Below, one piece after another: positions 1 through 7,191 of a stretch of DNA of 13,297 nt. The notes under the pieces were generated by a model. It was not told the origin of the DNA and made no database searches. It was given only the letters and a program-made list of their open reading frames with translations. Source of the DNA: Bacteroidota bacterium (GTDB lineage Bacteria > Bacteroidota > Bacteroidia > Chitinophagales > Chitinophagaceae); the NCBI GenBank assembly GCA_023436685.1, contig JAEZIL010000082.1:1-13297 (forward strand). Reading direction: 5' to 3'. Each line of letters starts with the position of its first letter. Position 1 is the first letter of the stretch. The position numbers and the translations under genes are program-made.

Positions 1-627
1 TTTGATAAGCCTTACTTTGAAAAAATAGTCAACTTTCTAAAAGCCGAAAAACAGGCGTGTAAAACTATTTATCCCGCAGGCACCAATATTTTTAACGCAT
101 TGAATACTACACCTTTTAGCAAAGTAAAAGTAGTAATACTTGGGCAAGACCCTTATCACAATCCTCACCAGGCACATGGCTTAAGCTTTTCAGTTCCTGA
201 TAAAGTACCTCCGCCACCTTCATTAGTAAATATATTTAAAGAGATACATGAAGACCTGGGCATACCAATACCACGTACAGGAAATCTTGAAAAATGGGCC
301 AAGCAGGGTGTCCTGCTGTTAAATGCAGCTCTCACTGTAGAAGCACATCAGCCAATGTCGCATAGCAAAATTGGCTGGCATCATTTTACCGACGATGTAA
401 TACGTATCCTGTCAGAACGGAAAGAGAACCTGGTGTTCATGTTATGGGGTGGATTTGCCAAAGGCAAAAAAGATTTGATAGATAGCAGTAAACATTTAGT
501 ACTTACATCAGCACACCCATCGCCACTGTCAGCACATAACGGCTTTTTCGGCAACCGGCATTTTAGCAAAGCAAATGCCTGGTTAAAAGAACATGGTGAA
601 AAACCTATTGACTGGTCGCTTGATTAG
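1..627 (+). CDS. ung: Uracil-DNA glycosylase, family 1 (5' end outside window)
   Basis: This enzyme removes uracil from DNA by cleaving the N-glycosidic bond, the first step of base excision repair in the cytoplasm. The frame is open from base 1, so only a short N-terminal piece is missing; 208 residues are visible against roughly 220-230 in the family. Visible residues 48-53 read GQDPYH, the water-activating loop with its catalytic Asp. '[12 protein letters not shown]' is the Pro-rich DNA-compression loop, '[10 protein letters not shown]' the uracil-recognition strand with its Asn, and HPSPLSA (about 172-178) the catalytic His and minor-groove Leu loop. The protein ends in the usual 'IDW' region before TAG. 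An ATG-like start near position 100 would delete conserved sequence, so the frame is taken from the window edge. It is followed 7 bp later by plsC on the same strand. The identification is secure. Confidence 0.97.
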   Translation, partial: FDKPYFEKIVNFLKAEKQACKTIYPAGTNIFNALNTTPFSKVKVVILGQDPYHNPHQAHGLSFSVPDKVPPPPSLVNIFKEIHEDLGIPIPRTGNLEKWAKQGVLLLNAALTVEAHQPMSHSKIGWHHFTDDVIRILSERKENLVFMLWGGFAKGKKDLIDSSKHLVLTSAHPSPLSAHNGFFGNRHFSKANAWLKEHGEKPIDWSLD

Positions 628-634
628 ATTTTGC

Positions 635-1384
635 ATGAACTTGCTAAAAAATATTTTAGGTCGCATTTACTTTATATATGGCATGCTGCTATTTGTAGCC
701 ACCATGCTTATTGTATTTATACCTATATGGCTTATTTCTTTACTCCCTGAACCAATTAGAGCAAAAACATTACACCCGATATTTAAGGGCTGGATGAGTT
801 TTTTCATGCCATTGGTTTTTTGTCCTGTTATCCGTAGAGGTAAAGAACATTTCAGGAAAGGCGAAAATTATGTAGTGATAGTTAATCATAATTCTTTAGT
901 AGATATACCTGTTTCTTCGCCGTGGATACCGGGGCCAAATAAAACATTGGCTAAGATAGAGATGGCACGCATACCTATATTTGGCGTTATATATAAAGCG
1001 GGATCGGTATTAGTTGACAGAAAGAAGGAAAATAGCAGGCGCGAGAGCTTTTCGCGTATGCATGAAACGCTGATGAATGGCATACACCTATGCCTTTACC
1101 CCGAAGGTACACGCAACAAGACAAGCGACCCTATACAACGGTTTTACGATGGGGCTTTTATTACTGCTATTAAAGCACAAAAACCTATCATGCCGGGCGT
1201 TATATTCAATACAGGAAAGATATTGCCACACAATAAAATAGCCTGGGCAAGACCCTTGCCAATCCACTTCCATTTCCTGCCGCCCGTGCCTACAGAAGGA
1301 TTAACTTTGGATGATCTGCCTTCGTTGAAAGAGAAGTTACACCATATAATGACAGCGTACTATACAGCACATAATAAACCATGA
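635..1384 (+). CDS. plsC: 1-acyl-sn-glycerol-3-phosphate acyltransferase (PlsC family)
   Basis: This is a membrane-associated acyltransferase that converts lysophosphatidic acid to phosphatidic acid in phospholipid synthesis. A hydrophobic segment at about residues 13-36 anchors it to the inner membrane. The HX4D catalytic motif is present as NHNSLVD (residues 84-90), and the second signature is PEGTR (156-160), which binds the glycerol phosphate. The 249-residue length is normal for the family. I chose the ATG at 635 because the frame-compatible ATG at 593 lies inside ung and would add 14 residues unlike the family; neither has a Shine-Dalgarno sequence. The TGA stop overlaps the next start as ATGA, which suggests translational coupling. 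This is the only intact gene in the window that ends with TGA. A relative acting on another lysolipid is possible but less likely. Confidence 0.92.
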   Translation: MNLLKNILGRIYFIYGMLLFVATMLIVFIPIWLISLLPEPIRAKTLHPIFKGWMSFFMPLVFCPVIRRGKEHFRKGENYVVIVNHNSLVDIPVSSPWIPGPNKTLAKIEMARIPIFGVIYKAGSVLVDRKKENSRRESFSRMHETLMNGIHLCLYPEGTRNKTSDPIQRFYDGAFITAIKAQKPIMPGVIFNTGKILPHNKIAWARPLPIHFHFLPPVPTEGLTLDDLPSLKEKLHHIMTAYYTAHNKP

Positions 1385-2142
1385 GATTCACGCTAGTTGG
1401 CACCGGTAATATGGCATGGTTTCTTGCAGACAGGCTAATAGCTGCCGGGCATATATGCACTTATGTATGCGGACGTGATATAGATAAAGCAATTGCATTA
1501 GCCAATACAATAAATGCTGGTGCAAAGCTATTGACGGATAGTATTGAAGATAATTCAGATTGCTGCATTGTAGCTGTAAGCGATAATGCCATAAGCGATG
1601 TGAACCCTTACCTGCCTTGTGCAATGACGATCATATACACAGCCGGCACTATCGATATAAATACCTTCACACAATTCAGCAGCAAGGCTGTATTATGGCC
1701 TGTATATTCAATTGTTAAAGGCAATTTACCTGCTCACAGGAATATACCTTGCATGTGGGAAGCCAATACAGAGACTGCTAAAAATGCAGTGCTAGCAATT
1801 GCTAATGCGATAACAGATGTTACTTATGAGGGTGATAGTGCAAAGCGTACAGCACTTCATTTAGGTGCCGTATTCAGCAATAATTTTTCTAACCACCTAT
1901 TCGCTATTGCTGAACAATGGTGCAACGAACAAGGATTAGACTTCAACTTACTAAAGCCTATTATACAGCAAACTGTTAGCAGATTGAACAATTACTCACC
2001 TTATGATCTACAGACAGGCCCTGCAAGGCGTAGCGACGATAGTACGATCAATAAACATATAAACCTGTTGCAGCAGCATGCAGATTGGCAAAGCGTTTAT
2101 CAGGCACTTACAGCATCAATAAAAGAGATGTATAATAAATAA
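1381..2142 (+). CDS. Rossmann-fold / DUF2520 domain protein (NADP-binding oxidoreductase-like)
   Basis: This is a 253-residue cytoplasmic protein with the two-domain layout of DUF2520 proteins. The N-terminal Rossmann domain (about 1-115) starts with a dinucleotide-binding loop, 'VGTGNMA' (residues 6-12), and has the 'VAVSDNAI' strand-loop at 64-71. The C-terminal helical DUF2520 domain (about 120-250) has the typical 'HLGAVFSNNFSNHLFAIAEQ' helix (160-179) and 'GPARRSDDSTINKH' (213-226). The fold resembles pyrroline-5-carboxylate reductase and F420-dependent NADP reductase, but the substrate is not known and cannot be inferred here. Its start overlaps the plsC stop (ATGA), and the next gene begins 3 bp after its TAA. 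DUF2520 and KdsC-type phosphatase genes are commonly adjacent in Bacteroidota, which agrees with this pair. The family call is strong; the function is open. Confidence 0.88.
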   Translation: MRFTLVGTGNMAWFLADRLIAAGHICTYVCGRDIDKAIALANTINAGAKLLTDSIEDNSDCCIVAVSDNAISDVNPYLPCAMTIIYTAGTIDINTFTQFSSKAVLWPVYSIVKGNLPAHRNIPCMWEANTETAKNAVLAIANAITDVTYEGDSAKRTALHLGAVFSNNFSNHLFAIAEQWCNEQGLDFNLLKPIIQQTVSRLNNYSPYDLQTGPARRSDDSTINKHINLLQQHADWQSVYQALTASIKEMYNK

Positions 2143-2145
2143 ACA

Positions 2146-2643
2146 ATGGATAACCTGCTCGATCTTTTTTCTCATATACGTGTTTTCATTTTCGATATGG
2201 ATGGTGTGCTAACTGATGGAAATATACTAGCTACTGGAGAAGGACATTTGCTACGCAATATCAGTATCAAAGATGTATATGCAATGCGTTATGCGGTAGA
2301 TAAGGGCTATACCGTTTGGATAATGGCAGAAGACATATCAGAGCCATTATTTAAACGCTTTACCGAAATGGGAATAGCGGTATACAGCAATGTAAACGAT
2401 AAGGCACAGTTGCTGAAAGAATTGGTAGCCACTACTCAGCACACTTACAATAGCATGCTATATATGGGCGATGATATACCTGACGTAAATGCCATGCAGC
2501 TATGCTTGCTGCCTACATGCCCAAACGATGCTGTGAATGAAGTACGTACAGCAGCCAAGTATATATCTCCCAAAAATGGAGGTAAAGGTTGTGTGCGCGA
2601 TGTGATTGAAAAAGTATTACGCCTGCATGCCGATTGGAACTAG
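2146..2643 (+). CDS. kdsC: KdsC-like HAD phosphatase with altered motif II
   Basis: This 165-residue protein belongs to the capless (C0) HAD phosphatases typified by KdsC, which dephosphorylates 3-deoxy-D-manno-octulosonate 8-phosphate for lipopolysaccharide core synthesis. HAD motif I is intact as FDMDGVLTDG (residues 16-25), with nucleophile D17 and acid/base D19. Motif III Lys is probably K86 (NDKAQ). Motif IV is GDDIPD (108-113), which ligates Mg2+. The C-terminal GGKGCVRD (145-152) matches the KdsC glycine-rich tail. Motif II, normally I-I-T/S-G, reads WIMAED (58-63), so the phosphate-binding Thr/Ser and its Gly are missing. The usual 'KDGY' that follows the first beta hairpin reads KDVY. 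Activity or specificity may therefore differ from classical KdsC. It is the last gene of the + strand run and is followed by a terminator hairpin. Confidence 0.8.
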   Translation: MDNLLDLFSHIRVFIFDMDGVLTDGNILATGEGHLLRNISIKDVYAMRYAVDKGYTVWIMAEDISEPLFKRFTEMGIAVYSNVNDKAQLLKELVATTQHTYNSMLYMGDDIPDVNAMQLCLLPTCPNDAVNEVRTAAKYISPKNGGKGCVRDVIEKVLRLHADWN

Positions 2644-2658
2644 ATATAAAAACAAATA

Positions 2659-2689
2659 AAGAAGCCATCTCGTTATGAGATGGCTTCTT
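2659..2689. terminator. Bidirectional intrinsic terminator between kdsC and rpsA
   Basis: The sequence forms a perfect 13-bp stem, AAGAAGCCATCTC paired with GAGATGGCTTCTT, around a 5-base GTTAT loop. It sits between two convergent genes, 15 bp after the kdsC-like stop and 26 bp from the rpsA stop. Read on the minus strand it is followed by a T-rich tract (TATTTGTTTTTATAT), so it should work best as the rpsA terminator. On the plus strand the 3' flank is less T-rich (CGTTATG), though the A-rich left flank would still allow weaker termination. Confidence 0.85.
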
Positions 2690-2715
2690 CGTTATGTCCA
2701 AAAGCTTGACAGCAA

Positions 2716-4533
2716 TTATTTATCGCCTTCTTCAGCTTTCTTCATTTTGTCTTTCAGAGCAGCCAGTGCGCCTAAATCGCCCAAGGTTGGTTTTTCAACT
2801 TTGGTTTGGATGTTCTTAACCGCTTTCTTGGTTTTTTCAGATTCAGCAGCAGCTTCTTTTTTCACTGCTTCTTTCTCTTCATTCTTAGTTTGTTCCCAAA
2901 CCCTTGAATGAGAAACCATGATGCGTTTATCGTTACGATCGAATTCGATGATCTGGAAAGGAAGAACTTCTTCAACCTCTACGTTGTTACCGTCTTCTTT
3001 GCGCAGGTGGCGTGCAGGAGCATAAGCTTCCAGGCCATATTGCAGTTGTACGGTTGCACCTTTATCATCTTTTTTGGTAACGTTACCTTCATGTACTGAA
3101 CCAATTGGGAATACAGATTCGAACGTGTTCCAAGGATCTTCTTCGATTTGCTTGTGGCCAAGAGCCAGTTTGCGGTTTTCTTTATCGATGCTCAGGATAA
3201 CTACATCTATTTCCTCACCTACTTTAGTGAATTCACTTGGGTGGTTGTAGCGTTTTATCCAGCTCAGGTCGCTGATGTGGATCATACCACCGATACCAGT
3301 TTCCAGTTCAACAAACACACCGTAAGGAGTAATGTTTTTCACCACACCTTTATGACGGCTGTCGATAGGGAATTTGTTTTCGATAGTTTCCCATGGGTCT
3401 TCTGTCAATTGCTTGATAGAAAGGCTCATCTTACGCTCATCTTTATCAAGGGTAACAACTACTGCTTCGTATTCGTCGCCCATTTTAAAGAATTCTTTTG
3501 CGTTGATAGGCTGAGAAGACCACGTGATTTCAGATACGTGTACCAGACCTTCTACACCAGGCAGAATTTCAAGGAATGCACCGTAATCTTCAATGTTCAC
3601 AACTTTACCTTTTACCTTAGCACCTTCTACTATTTCAGCAGGAAGGCTATCCCAAGGATGAGCAGTTAATTGTTTCAAGCCAAGGCTGATACGTTTTTTC
3701 TCGTCATCGAAGTCAAGAACAACCACATTCAGTTTCTGGCCATTTTCCAATACTTCGCTAGGATGCGTTACGCGGCCCCAGCTGATATCAGTAATATATA
3801 GTAAACCATCTACGCCGCCAAGATCGATGAACGCACCGAAATCGGTAACATTCTTAACAGTACCTTCCAGTACTTGTCCTTTCTCAAGCTGAGAGATGAT
3901 AACACTACGTTGTTGTTCAATATCGCTTTCAATAAGCGCTTTGTGAGATACTACGGCGTTGCGGATAGCTTCGTTGATCTTAACCACCTTAAAGTCCATA
4001 GTTTTTCCTACATACTGATCGTAATCAGTTACAGGCTTCACGTCAATTTGTGAACCAGGTAGGAAGGTTTCCAAGCCGTAAACATCTACAATCAAACCAC
4101 CCTTAGTTTTAGAGGTAATAGTACCTGTAACAACTTCGCCGGTTTTGTAGAAGTCAACGATTTTTTGCCATGCACGTGCTGCGCGCGCAAGTTTGCGGCT
4201 CAGGTGCAGGTGACCGTTGCGGTCTTCTTTTTCAACTACCATTACCTCGATATCTTCGCCGATTTTTACTTCAGGCATATCGCGGAACTCGTTGAGTGAC
4301 ACCAAACCATCAGATTTGAAACCGATGTTGATGATAGCATCTGTCTTAGTAAGGCCTACAATAGTACCTTGCAAAAGTTCAGATTCTTCAATTGTTTTGA
4401 AAGTGTTGTCATAAACACCTTCCAGTTGCTCACGCTTTTCTTTTGAATAAGATGCAACGTTGCGTTTGTCTACGCTCCAGTCGAAATCGTCGTGGGCGCT
4501 TTGATTTTGGTTAATAATTTGATTTTCTTCCAA
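2716..4533 (-). CDS. rpsA: 30S ribosomal protein S1
   Basis: Ribosomal protein S1 binds mRNA on the 30S subunit and helps unfold and load it during initiation. The 605-residue product contains six S1 (OB-fold) repeats at about residues 52-120, 132-203, 218-290, 304-378, 390-465 and 475-545. Repeats 3-5 carry the clear 'GAFIDLGGVDGLLYITDISW' type of core, while repeats 1, 2 and 6 are more divergent, as usual. After the last repeat comes a charged Lys/Glu/Ala-rich linker and a conserved tail, LGDLGALAALKDKM, that is typical of Bacteroidota S1. The start is TTG at 4533-4531: it lies 9 nt after a strong AAGGAGG, and the next Met is about 80 residues inside domain 1. It is convergent with the kdsC-like gene and divergent from the GT39 pseudogene. 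Confidence 0.97.
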   Translation of the reverse strand: MEENQIINQNQSAHDDFDWSVDKRNVASYSKEKREQLEGVYDNTFKTIEESELLQGTIVGLTKTDAIINIGFKSDGLVSLNEFRDMPEVKIGEDIEVMVVEKEDRNGHLHLSRKLARAARAWQKIVDFYKTGEVVTGTITSKTKGGLIVDVYGLETFLPGSQIDVKPVTDYDQYVGKTMDFKVVKINEAIRNAVVSHKALIESDIEQQRSVIISQLEKGQVLEGTVKNVTDFGAFIDLGGVDGLLYITDISWGRVTHPSEVLENGQKLNVVVLDFDDEKKRISLGLKQLTAHPWDSLPAEIVEGAKVKGKVVNIEDYGAFLEILPGVEGLVHVSEITWSSQPINAKEFFKMGDEYEAVVVTLDKDERKMSLSIKQLTEDPWETIENKFPIDSRHKGVVKNITPYGVFVELETGIGGMIHISDLSWIKRYNHPSEFTKVGEEIDVVILSIDKENRKLALGHKQIEEDPWNTFESVFPIGSVHEGNVTKKDDKGATVQLQYGLEAYAPARHLRKEDGNNVEVEEVLPFQIIEFDRNDKRIMVSHSRVWEQTKNEEKEAVKKEAAAESEKTKKAVKNIQTKVEKPTLGDLGALAALKDKMKKAEEGDK

Positions 4534-4542
4534 ATGTTTGTT

Positions 4543-4549
4543 CCTCCTT
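4543..4549 (-). promoter_or_regulatory. Strong Shine-Dalgarno sequence of rpsA
   Basis: On the minus strand AAGGAGG (part of AAAAGGAGG) lies 9 nt before the TTG start of rpsA. It fixes the start, since no ATG is available before S1 domain 1. No other gene start visible in this window has a comparable purine motif, as expected in Bacteroidota, where Shine-Dalgarno use is generally poor. Confidence 0.85.
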
Positions 4550-4570
4550 TTAAGTAGAATTTTGGGAGTG

Positions 4571-4615
4571 CAAAGATAAGGATATATTAGAAAAAAATTA
4601 AAAAATATTAAAAAA
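4571..4615 (-). promoter_or_regulatory. rpsA promoter: TATCTTTG -7 element with upstream phased A-tracts
   Basis: On the minus strand TATCTTTG (4578-4571) matches the Bacteroidota sigma-ABfr -7 consensus TAnnTTTG. Transcription would begin near 4565-4567, giving an untranslated leader of about 30 nt that contains the Shine-Dalgarno sequence. No clear TTG -33 box is visible. In its place are three A-tracts on the plus strand (4591-4597, 4600-4605, 4610-4615), spaced about one helical turn apart, which could act as curved DNA or as an UP-like element for a highly expressed ribosomal gene. The element is seen directly; its function is inferred. Confidence 0.65.
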
Positions 4616-4707
4616 CATCGCCTATTACCATTATCACCCTTTTAATGCACTTATGACATATAATCAACATTTGATTTTCTGAGTAATTCTAGCATCTTTT
4701 GCCCTCA

Positions 4708-6149
4708 ATGAAGTATGTAGGTAAAAACAAGCATTTACTTTTTGTTCTGGCTGTCGCATCGTTTCTGCTATTCTCTGTTATTGGAAAGAACAGCATTAGC
4801 GAATGGGATGAGTCCAGAAATGGGATGAATGCATATGAAATGTATCACAATGGAGACTATATTAACTTATACTATGCAGGCGAATTGGATACATGGAATG
4901 CAAAGCCACCGCTGGTAATATGGTTGACAGTTGCAGCTATAAAGTACTTGGCTTCAATGAGTTTGCGCTAAGATTCGTTGCAGCTATTTCTACAATCTTG
5001 TTCTTTCATGTTTTGTTCAGATTTGTGGAATTAATTGACACACCCCTTACCGCATTCATCACCTGTCTCGTATTATTATCGTGCAAAGCGATAATAGGCT
5101 GGCATGTAGGGTTGAACGGAGATTTCGATGCAACACTTACTCTATTCCTCACACTATCAGCATATAGCTTTTACTGATATGCCGAGCATGGTCATAAAAA
5201 CCAAATTTTACTGGCAGGCTTATATACGGGCCTCGCATTTTATACTAAAGGGACAGCCGGGTTGGTGTTTTTGCCAGGTTTTGTGCTTTATGCATTGTGC
5301 ACCGGGAAATTGTTCCGTTATTTAAAAGACTACAAGCTGTATATAAGTTTGGCAATGTTAATTTTAGTAATCACCAGCTGGTTCTTGCTGGTATTGAAGT
5401 TCGGTAAAATCACAGCGCATTCATACTATGGCAGTAAGAACTCGTTAGAAACAATGCTTGTATATGACACAGTTCACAGGCTTACCAGTACAGATTTTGA
5501 AATACCCGAAAAGTTCGAACCTGATAATTTCTTCTTTTTTCACTCCCTGGATGTGAGAATGAATATATGGAACTACCTTTTCTATTTAGCATTATTAACA
5601 GGCATCATACTTATTTACAAAAACCGCAAAAATCTATCGGGTTATATAAGAAGCAATAAGCCTGTTTTATTTGCTTTATGTATTATAACACCGCTAACAT
5701 TAGTTGTAAACTTCGCTACCAATAAACACGACTGGTACCTGGCGCCTGTTTGGGGTTTTGTAGCTTTCCTTATTGCAAAGTGCGCTGTATATCTCAGCAA
5801 CAGATGGAAGCCCGCTTATGCTATCTATGGCCTTCTCTTTACTTCCCTGTTTATAAGACATATTGTCTATCTCCAATCTTTACCAAAAGAAATGGCTACT
5901 GTTTTAAAGAAAAGTAATAAGCTCCTGACCAATACTAATTATGTAGTTGCATCGGCCACGCCGCAAAATATTTTATTAAACCTCACCTGGATGAAAATAG
6001 GTTTCAATCGCATTGATGTAACAACACAACTGAAACATCACAAGGGCCAGATATTGCTGATAGAAAAAAATAAAATTGATGACAATGTAAGCCGGCAAAT
6101 AGATTGTAAACAGCAGTTTGACGAATGGTGCCTGGCCATAATCAGATAA
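4708..6149 (+). pseudogene. GT39/ArnT-like membrane glycosyltransferase, disrupted by a frameshift and an in-frame TGA
   Basis: When joined, the pieces give about 480 residues resembling GT39 (PMT/ArnT-type) integral membrane glycosyltransferases, which use lipid-linked sugars to modify lipids or proteins at the periplasmic face. The start (ATG 4708) gives a first membrane segment (about 9-26) followed by 'EWDESRNGMNAYEM' with the likely catalytic Asp (D34) and then 'WNAKPPLVIW', both typical of the family. Near 4945-4951 one base is missing: the first frame reads IKYL and ends at TAA (4969-4971), while the -1 frame continues smoothly as LGFNEFALRFVAA. That frame meets TGA at 5175-5177 and continues as YAEHGHKNQILLAGLYTGLAFYTKG up to TAA 6149, including 'NKHDWYLAP', the GT39 KHxWY-type motif. 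The family call comes from these motifs. Two independent lesions favour a pseudogene; assembly error is the main alternative. Its end lies 2 bp from the convergent S41 gene. Confidence 0.82.
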
Positions 6150-6151
6150 TA

Positions 6152-7186
6152 CTACCGATCATTATTCAATTCTGCCACGGCTGTTTCTATTATAGAGTCC
6201 TTACCAATAATTTCATCAGCAGGCTTCATATATACAACAATATCCGGTGCAATGCCATTCGCAATATTGCTTCCACCCGATGATAGCGTTCGCGATGAAG
6301 GGTAGTATATGCGCCAGCCATTAGGTAGCTCTGTAGCACTTATAAATCCACCTCCCCCACCTGTGGTGTCTCCCACCATTACAACTTTAGTGAACGAGCT
6401 GCATCCCGCAGCAAGGAGGTTTGCCGCCCCGGTTACTCCCCTATTGGTTAAAACCATTACTCTACCCGGGTATTTTTCACCTTCACTTTCATCAATATAC
6501 GCATCGGCATACTCAGAAAAGTCGCCATGCTTAGGCCCGTCTCTATATTGGGACTGATATAAAAATGAAGTTATATTATTCAGTGAATCGGGTATGTCAA
6601 CATGCTTCAAAACATTCCAAACATTACCAGCAGTTCCACCTTTATTATTCCTTATGTCTATAATAGTGCCATATACCCCCCCCATGCCTTTAACACGTTT
6701 TATAGCAGCATTGAGTTGCTCTTCGGTTACACTATTATCAAAATCGCGATAATAGAAATAAGCCATAGAGTCGATAACTGTATATAGCATTGCACCTGTT
6801 TCACTATAATCTTTCCAATAGTGCTGTTTTAACAAATTCTCGTTGAAATTAGCAGTATAATTTCCTTCATCCATGTACGAAGCCTGTGCGAAACCCGCAT
6901 CTAATTTTATTTCCGGATCTTTGAATATCTGTAACATTGATGCACATACAGAATACAATGCATCATCTTCAAGCGACGGGCTTACTTTGGGCTTATAAAC
7001 CCTATACACAGAATCCCAGTTTACTCTCTTGAATTCGAAGTTGCCATACCCACCGTCCAGTGCCTTCCATAGCTCATCAAACACTTCAACAGCATCTGCA
7101 TCTTTGCTTTCAGGCATCAGCACCTTTTCGCACGATGCCAGCATGACCATAAACAATAAACCAAGTTGAAAAAAATAACTCCTCAT
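6152..7186 (-). CDS. S41 peptidase-like lipoprotein, probably catalytically inactive
   Basis: This 344-residue protein has a lipoprotein signal peptide with lipobox LASC (Cys19), so it is probably anchored in the outer membrane. The S41 (C-terminal processing/tricorn-core) domain spans about 125-320: 'GTIIDIRNNKGG' (173-184), 'VMVLTNRGVTGAANLLAAG' (243-261), 'VGDTTGGGGG' (271-280), 'TELPNGW' and 'NGIAPDI'. In Bacteroidota S41 relatives the third block reads NRxxYSAxN with the catalytic Ser. Here that position is G253 (codon GGG), and the Glu usually just before GI-PD is also absent (IANGIAPD). It may therefore be a binding protein and not a protease. I chose the ATG at 7186 over the GTG at 7192; both lie at the stop of the upstream gene. 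No PDZ domain is visible. It is the last gene of the minus-strand run, and a run of eight G residues sits inside it. Confidence 0.85.
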   Translation of the reverse strand: MRSYFFQLGLLFMVMLASCEKVLMPESKDADAVEVFDELWKALDGGYGNFEFKRVNWDSVYRVYKPKVSPSLEDDALYSVCASMLQIFKDPEIKLDAGFAQASYMDEGNYTANFNENLLKQHYWKDYSETGAMLYTVIDSMAYFYYRDFDNSVTEEQLNAAIKRVKGMGGVYGTIIDIRNNKGGTAGNVWNVLKHVDIPDSLNNITSFLYQSQYRDGPKHGDFSEYADAYIDESEGEKYPGRVMVLTNRGVTGAANLLAAGCSSFTKVVMVGDTTGGGGGFISATELPNGWRIYYPSSRTLSSGGSNIANGIAPDIVVYMKPADEIIGKDSIIETAVAELNNDR

Positions 7187-7191
7187 CTGCA

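Noticed and set aside
593..634. Upstream in-frame start for plsC within ung
   Set aside because: It would add 14 residues encoded inside ung that do not resemble the PlsC N-terminus; the ATG at 635 follows the ung stop directly.
3148..3669. 173-codon open frame on the plus strand opposite rpsA
   Set aside because: It is antisense to well-conserved S1 repeats, has no start signal and shows no domain-like sequence; it is a shadow frame.
4671..4701. Possible Bacteroidota promoter (TTG, 20 bp, ATCTTTTG) for the GT39 gene
   Set aside because: The essential TA of the TAnnTTTG element is missing and the start would fall on the ATG itself; too weak to report.
4939..4951. Programmed -1 frameshift in the GT39 gene
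   Set aside because: There is no X XXY YYZ slippery heptamer or following pseudoknot-like repeat, and a second lesion (TGA) lies downstream, so mutation is simpler.
5175..5177. Selenocysteine reading of the in-frame TGA
   Set aside because: Neither TGA lies at a Cys or Sec position known in its family, and no SECIS-like hairpin is evident right after it.
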